Below are positions 1 through 5,022 of a DNA stretch of 5,022 nt, piece after piece (positions within the stretch are counted from its first letter, which is position 1; the number at the start of each line of letters is the position of its first letter). The notes under the pieces are model-generated. The model made no database searches. It was not told the DNA's origin and saw only the letters and a list, made by a program, of their open reading frames with translations. A program made the translations under genes and the position numbers. The DNA is taken from contig JAEXJH010000095.1 in NCBI GenBank assembly GCA_023445955.1, forward strand, positions 1 to 5,022, in the 5' to 3' direction. This DNA comes from Pseudomonadota bacterium. Its GTDB lineage: Bacteria; Pseudomonadota; Alphaproteobacteria; Caulobacterales; Caulobacteraceae.

Positions 1-1294
1 CACCCGCACCGTCGAGCCGGGCGACCTGTTCGTGCCGCTGGTCGGCGCGCGCGACGGTCATGACTTCGTGGCCCAGGCGGTCGCGAATGGTGCGACCGGC
101 GTGCTGGCCGCCAAGGCGGTCGACGCCCCGGCGGTGATGGTCGAGGACACCTTCAAGGCTTTGGAGCGGCTGGGCGTCGCCGCTCGCGAGCGCGCGCCGC
201 AGTGCAAGCGCGGGGCGGTGACGGGCTCGGTCGGCAAGACCAGCGTCACCCGCGCCGTCGAGGCCGGCCTGCGTCTGGCGGGCAAGGCCCACGCCTCGGT
301 GAAGAGCTACAACAACCACATCGGCGTGCCGCTGACCCTGGCCCGGATGCCGCGCGACACGCAGCGCGCCGTGTTCGAGATCGGCATGAACCACGCCGAC
401 GAGATCACGCCGCTGTCGGGCTTCGTCCAGCCGCACGCCGTGGCGATCACCACGGTCGGCCCGGTTCACCTGGAGAACTTCGAGAACGAAGAGGGCGTGG
501 CGCGCGCCAAGGCCGAGATCTTTGCCGGCCTGCAGCCCGGCGGGATCGCCGTGCTGAATGCCGATAACCCGTGGTTCGACCTGCTGAAGGCCGAGGCTGA
601 GAGGGCAGGGGCCACCGTCTGGAGCTTCGGCGAGGCCGAGGGCGCGACCGCGCGCCTGACCGGCTTCGCGGTCGACGGCGAAGGCGCGGTCGTCTCGCTG
701 AACCTGCGCGGCGAGCCCCTGAGCTTCCCGATCCGTCAGACGGGCGTGCACTGGGGTCCCAACAGTCTCTGCGTCCTGCTGATGCTGGAAGCCCTGGATG
801 TCCCCCGCGAGACAGCGCTGGCCGCTCTGGCCGCGTTCTCGCCGATCGAGGGCCGCGGCGCCGAGAAGACCGTCCGCATCGACGGCGGGACCTTCACCCT
901 GGTGGATGAGAGCTACAACGCCAATCCGGTCTCGATGCAGGCCGCTCTGAAGACCCTGGGCGCGCGCAAGGTCGCCGGCCGTCGGGTTGTGGCGCTGACC
1001 GACATGCTCGAACTGGGCGAGGACAGCGGCCGGTTTCACGCCGAGCTTGCAGGCCCGATCGACCATGCAAACGTTGACGTCGTTTTTGTCGCAGGCGTCC
1101 ACATGAAATCGCTGTGGGAGGCGCTTCCGCCGACTCGGCGGGGCGGCTACGCGGAAGTTACTGAAGAGTTAACGGCGCAGCTGGCGGGGGCGATCCGTCC
1201 AGGTGACGTGGTGATGGTGAAGGGGTCGAACGGCTCCAAGGCCGGGGTTCTCGCCCGGGCCTTGGCTGAGCTCGACCTTGGGGAACAGGGCTGA
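1..1294 (+). CDS. murF: UDP-N-acetylmuramoyl-tripeptide--D-alanyl-D-alanine ligase (MurF), 5'-truncated by window edge
   Basis: Cytoplasmic ATP-dependent Mur ligase that joins D-Ala-D-Ala to UDP-MurNAc-tripeptide, the last soluble step of peptidoglycan precursor synthesis. The frame is open from base 2 and ends at TGA 1292-1294. The GTG at 32 is not the real start: the preceding codons (TRTVEPGDLF) belong to the conserved MurF N-terminal SRxVxPGDLF region, so probably some 30-45 residues lie outside the window. Numbering from the codon at 32, visible motifs are the P-loop GSVGKT (65-70), NNHIGVPLTL (94-103), FEIGMNHADEI (115-125), TVGPVHLENF (141-150), the AKAEIF segment with the Mur-ligase lysine (159-164), HWGPNSL (240-246), the C-terminal DESYNANP (292-299), DMLELGE (324-330) and VKGSNGSKAG (397-406). 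All three Mur-ligase domains are present, the first only partly. The 3' end overlaps mraY by one base. Codon use shifts towards A/T-ending codons around 1036-1172. Confidence 0.96.
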   Translation, partial: TRTVEPGDLFVPLVGARDGHDFVAQAVANGATGVLAAKAVDAPAVMVEDTFKALERLGVAARERAPQCKRGAVTGSVGKTSVTRAVEAGLRLAGKAHASVKSYNNHIGVPLTLARMPRDTQRAVFEIGMNHADEITPLSGFVQPHAVAITTVGPVHLENFENEEGVARAKAEIFAGLQPGGIAVLNADNPWFDLLKAEAERAGATVWSFGEAEGATARLTGFAVDGEGAVVSLNLRGEPLSFPIRQTGVHWGPNSLCVLLMLEALDVPRETALAALAAFSPIEGRGAEKTVRIDGGTFTLVDESYNANPVSMQAALKTLGARKVAGRRVVALTDMLELGEDSGRFHAELAGPIDHANVDVVFVAGVHMKSLWEALPPTRRGGYAEVTEELTAQLAGAIRPGDVVMVKGSNGSKAGVLARALAELDLGEQG

Positions 1295-2406
1295 TGCTGT
1301 ACTTCCTGTACGAATGGCTGGCGCGCGGCCAAGAGCACGTGCCGCTGCTGAACCTGCTGAAATACCTGACCTTCCGGTCGGGCATGGCGATGCTGACCGC
1401 CTATATCGTCGCCGTGGCGATGGGCTCGCGCTTCATCCGCTGGATGAAGGCCCGGCAGGGCAAGGGCCAGCCGATCCGCACCGACGGCATCGCCCGTCAC
1501 GTCACCGAGAAGGCCGGCACGCCCACCATGGGCGGCTTCATGATCCTGGCCGGCCTGTTCGTCGGCGCCCTGCTGTGGGCGGACCTGCGCAACATCCACG
1601 TCTGGGTCGTGCTGCTGGTCACCGGCAGCTACGGCGTGCTGGGCTTCATGGACGACTACGCCAAGGTCACCAAGCAGACCACGGCCGGCCTCTCCAGCGG
1701 CCAGAAGCTGGTGGCGCAGTTCATCGTCGCCATCATCGCCACCGTGGTCCTGATCCTGTTCGCGCCCAAGTCGCCGATGACCCCGGGCATGGAAACCAGC
1801 GTGGTCTTCCCGATCTTCAAGGCGCTGGTGATCAATCTGGGCTGGTTCTACGTGGTCTTCGCCGCGGTCACGATCGCCGGCTTCTCCAACGCCGTGAACC
1901 TGACCGACGGCCTGGACGGCCTGGCCATCGTGCCGGTGATGTTCGCCGCCTCGACCTTCGGCCTGATCGCCTACCTCGTGGGCAACTACAAGTTCGCGGA
2001 CTATCTGAACCTGCACTTCGCGCCGGGCGTCGGTGAGTTGGCGGTGCTGTGCGGCGCCATCATCGGCGGCGGCATGGGTTTCCTCTGGTACAACGCCCCG
2101 CCGGCCAAGATCTTCATGGGCGACACCGGCTCGCTGGCCCTGGGCGGCGCGCTGGGCGCGATCGCCGTCTGCGCCAAGCACGAGCTGGTGCTGGGCATCG
2201 TCGGCGGCCTGTTGGTGGCCGAGGCGCTCAGCGTCATGATCCAGGTCGCCTACTTCAAGAAGACCGGCAAGCGCGTCTTCCTGATGGCCCCGATCCACCA
2301 CCATTTCGAGAAGCTGGGCTGGGCGGAATCGACCGTCGTGATCCGGTTCTGGATCGTCTCGATGATCCTGGCCTTCGTCGGCCTCGCCACCCTGAAGCTG
2401 CGCTAG
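1294..2406 (+). CDS. mraY: Phospho-N-acetylmuramoyl-pentapeptide-transferase (MraY, lipid I synthase)
   Basis: Polytopic inner-membrane enzyme that moves phospho-MurNAc-pentapeptide from UDP to undecaprenyl phosphate, giving lipid I and UMP. It has 370 residues, close to the 360 of the E. coli enzyme, with about ten hydrophobic segments by eye. Signatures are AGTPTMGG (74-81), GFMDDYAKV (117-125, with the D120-D121 pair that matches the catalytic/Mg-binding aspartates), NAVNLTDGLDGLA (199-211), NAPPAKIFMGDTGS (267-280, D277 matching the third essential Asp) and PIHHHFEKLGW (333-343, the histidine motif of the MraY branch). These separate MraY from WecA-type paralogues. The ATG at 1294 shares its A with the murF TGA (TGATG), which points to translational coupling. 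GGGG at 1280-1283 is a plausible weak ribosome binding site, 10 bases before the ATG. Extra residues compared with E. coli seem to sit in loops near 158-168 and 230-246. Nothing essential is missing. Confidence 0.97.
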   Translation: MLYFLYEWLARGQEHVPLLNLLKYLTFRSGMAMLTAYIVAVAMGSRFIRWMKARQGKGQPIRTDGIARHVTEKAGTPTMGGFMILAGLFVGALLWADLRNIHVWVVLLVTGSYGVLGFMDDYAKVTKQTTAGLSSGQKLVAQFIVAIIATVVLILFAPKSPMTPGMETSVVFPIFKALVINLGWFYVVFAAVTIAGFSNAVNLTDGLDGLAIVPVMFAASTFGLIAYLVGNYKFADYLNLHFAPGVGELAVLCGAIIGGGMGFLWYNAPPAKIFMGDTGSLALGGALGAIAVCAKHELVLGIVGGLLVAEALSVMIQVAYFKKTGKRVFLMAPIHHHFEKLGWAESTVVIRFWIVSMILAFVGLATLKLR

Positions 2407-2409
2407 GAG
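2404..2409 (+). promoter_or_regulatory. Ribosome binding site of murD fused to the mraY stop codon
   Basis: TAGGAG combines the mraY stop TAG (2404-2406) with an AGGAG Shine-Dalgarno core (2405-2409), 10 bases before the murD ATG at 2420. A ribosome terminating on mraY would stand on the murD initiation region, so coupled translation is likely. This site also supports the choice of the murD start. Confidence 0.7.
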
Positions 2410-2419
2410 CCCTGAGAGC

Positions 2420-3832
<1,413 letters not shown>

Positions 3833-3841
3833 GGCGCGGCG

Positions 3842-5022
3842 ATGGCGGCCCCTGATCCGGAGACCGCTAAGACCGCCTCCTGGCGTCATGTACTGCGTAC
3901 AGCCCTGACCGAGCGCGCCAGCTTCCGCGAGGCCAGCCGACAGGTCGTGCCGTGGCTGGCCTGGCTGCGTCGCCGGACGCGCTCGTCGGAACTCTGGGTC
4001 ATCGCCGTCGCCACCTTGGTCGGACTGGTCGCCGGCGCATTGGCTGTGTTGCAGGCCAAGATCGCCCACGGGACCCAGGTGAAGCTGTTCGGCTTTGATC
4101 CCGATGAGCGGCTGTCGGCCCAGGCCGTCGTGCATCCGCTGCGCCTGCTGGCCATTCCGCTGGGCGGGCTGGCGCTGGGCCTGTTCACCGCCGCCATCCT
4201 ACGCTTTCGTCCCAACCACGCCGTCGACCCCGTGGAGGCCAACGCCCTGCACGGCGGCCGGCTGTCGATCCGCGACAGCGCCTTCATCTGCGGCCAGACC
4301 CTGATCTCGAACGGCTGTGGCGCGTCGGTCGGGCTGGAGGCCGCCTACGCCCAGGCCGGCGGCGCGGCGGCGTCATGGGTCGGGCAGAGACTGAACCTGC
4401 GTCGCGGAGACCTGCGCATCCTGGTCGGCGCCGGCGCTGGGGCGGCGATCGCGGCGGCGTTCGGCGCGCCGCTGACCGGCGCCTTCTACGCGTTCGAGAT
4501 CGTCATCGGCGCCTATACGGTCGCCAACATCGCCCCGGTGGCCGCCGCGGCCCTGGCCGCCGTCCTGGTGGCCAAGGGACTGGGCTCGACGCCGTATCTG
4601 ATCAAGACCTCGGTCGTGGCCATCTCGTCGTGGAGCGACTACCTGCTCTATGGTCTGCTGGGCCTGGCGACGGCGTTGTTCGGTGTAGCGCTGATGCGCG
4701 CCGTGGCCGTGGCCGACCGCTGGACCGCCAAGGCCCCGCTGCCGCGCTGGTCGCGCCCGGCCATCGGCGGCCTGGCGCTGGCGGCCCTGGCCTTGGTCAC
4801 GCCCCAGACCCTTTCCGGGGGGCATGGCGCGCTGCACTTGGACCTCAACACCGACCTGCCGTTGAAGCTCTTGGCTATGCTGATCCTGATGAAGTCGGCG
4901 GCCTCGATCATCTCGCTGAGTTCGGGCTTCCGGGGCGGTCTCTTCTTCGCGGCCCTGTTCTTGGGCGCGCTGATGGGCCAGGCGTTCTCGGACGTCGTGA
5001 CCCTGGTCGCCGGACCTGGGCG
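3842..5022 (+). CDS. CLC-family chloride channel/transporter with divergent selectivity motifs, 3'-truncated by window edge
   Basis: An integral membrane protein of the CLC superfamily (anion channels and anion/proton antiporters). The frame opened by ATG 3842 stays open for 393 codons to the right edge. Residues 1-48 are polar and arginine-rich, presumably cytoplasmic, and alternating hydrophobic segments follow from about 51. The clearest family match is residues 195-219 (GAGAG, then AAAFGAPLTG and FYAFE), which corresponds to the CLC GAAAGLAAAFNAPLAG...E segment. ALHGG (135-139) and SSGFRGGLFFAALFLGA (360-376) also match CLC regions. By hand alignment to E. coli ClcA, GSGIP becomes HAVDP (126-130), GREGP becomes GLEAA (164-168) with gating Glu E166 kept, and GxFxP becomes GLFFA (366-370). 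The internal proton Glu203 position is I220. The C-terminal helices, including the chloride-binding Tyr, and any CBS domains lie outside the window. It is probably co-transcribed with murD. Substrate and transport mode are not known. Confidence 0.85.
   Translation, partial: MAAPDPETAKTASWRHVLRTALTERASFREASRQVVPWLAWLRRRTRSSELWVIAVATLVGLVAGALAVLQAKIAHGTQVKLFGFDPDERLSAQAVVHPLRLLAIPLGGLALGLFTAAILRFRPNHAVDPVEANALHGGRLSIRDSAFICGQTLISNGCGASVGLEAAYAQAGGAAASWVGQRLNLRRGDLRILVGAGAGAAIAAAFGAPLTGAFYAFEIVIGAYTVANIAPVAAAALAAVLVAKGLGSTPYLIKTSVVAISSWSDYLLYGLLGLATALFGVALMRAVAVADRWTAKAPLPRWSRPAIGGLALAALALVTPQTLSGGHGALHLDLNTDLPLKLLAMLILMKSAASIISLSSGFRGGLFFAALFLGALMGQAFSDVVTLVAGPG

Noticed and set aside
32..34. 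GTG at 32 as the start of murF
   Set aside because: The frame is open upstream to the window edge, and the ten codons before it encode a conserved MurF N-terminal motif. The true start is outside the window.
1074..1110. Possible internal promoter for mraY: TTGACG at 1074-1079 and an AT-rich TGAAATC at 1104-1110
   Set aside because: The spacing of about 24 bases is too long for a standard housekeeping promoter and does not match the short spacing of the Caulobacter type either. It also lies inside murF.
3833..3841. Transcription terminator between murD and the CLC gene
   Set aside because: The gap is only 9 bases, too short for a stem-loop, and there is no T-run nearby.
3866..3873. GCTAAGAC as a Caulobacter-type -10 element near the start of the CLC gene
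   Set aside because: It lies inside the CLC reading frame, downstream of the start codon, and no TTGAC-like -35 element is found 10-14 bases before it.

Overview
The window is an ordinary-looking stretch of a chromosomal division and cell wall (dcw) cluster from a GC-rich bacterium, with one less ordinary gene at its end. All four genes lie on the + strand, head to tail, with almost no non-coding DNA. Third codon positions are overwhelmingly G or C. The protein style (HWxxNSL-type MurF, long MurD of 470 residues, MurF with GSVGKT as P-loop) suggests an alphaproteobacterium, most likely Caulobacterales (Caulobacter/Phenylobacterium). That placement is recognition by eye, not a database result.

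Layout: positions 1-1294 hold the 3' part of murF, whose start lies before the window. Positions 1294-2406 hold a complete mraY, overlapping the murF stop by one base. Positions 2420-3832 hold a complete murD, 13 bases after mraY. Positions 3842-5022 hold the 5' part of a CLC-family chloride channel/transporter gene, 9 bases after murD and running off the right edge. No RNA gene, mobile element, CRISPR array, terminator or convincing promoter is visible, and the longest gap between genes is 13 bases.

How the genes work together: MurF adds D-Ala-D-Ala to the UDP-MurNAc-tripeptide in the cytoplasm. MraY transfers the finished phospho-MurNAc-pentapeptide onto undecaprenyl phosphate to make lipid I at the inner membrane. 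MurD acts earlier, adding D-Glu to UDP-MurNAc-L-Ala. The order murF-mraY-murD is the classical dcw order, in which ftsW normally comes next. Here a CLC gene occupies that place instead. Its tight spacing and a ribosome binding site fused to the murD stop codon suggest co-transcription with the cell wall genes.

The part most worth a second look is the CLC protein. It is recognisable by its fold motifs and keeps the gating-glutamate position, but all three visible anion-pathway signature motifs are altered (HAVDP, GLEAA and GLFFA in place of GSGIP, GREGP and GxFxP). It also has Ile where proton-coupled CLC antiporters usually carry the internal proton glutamate.
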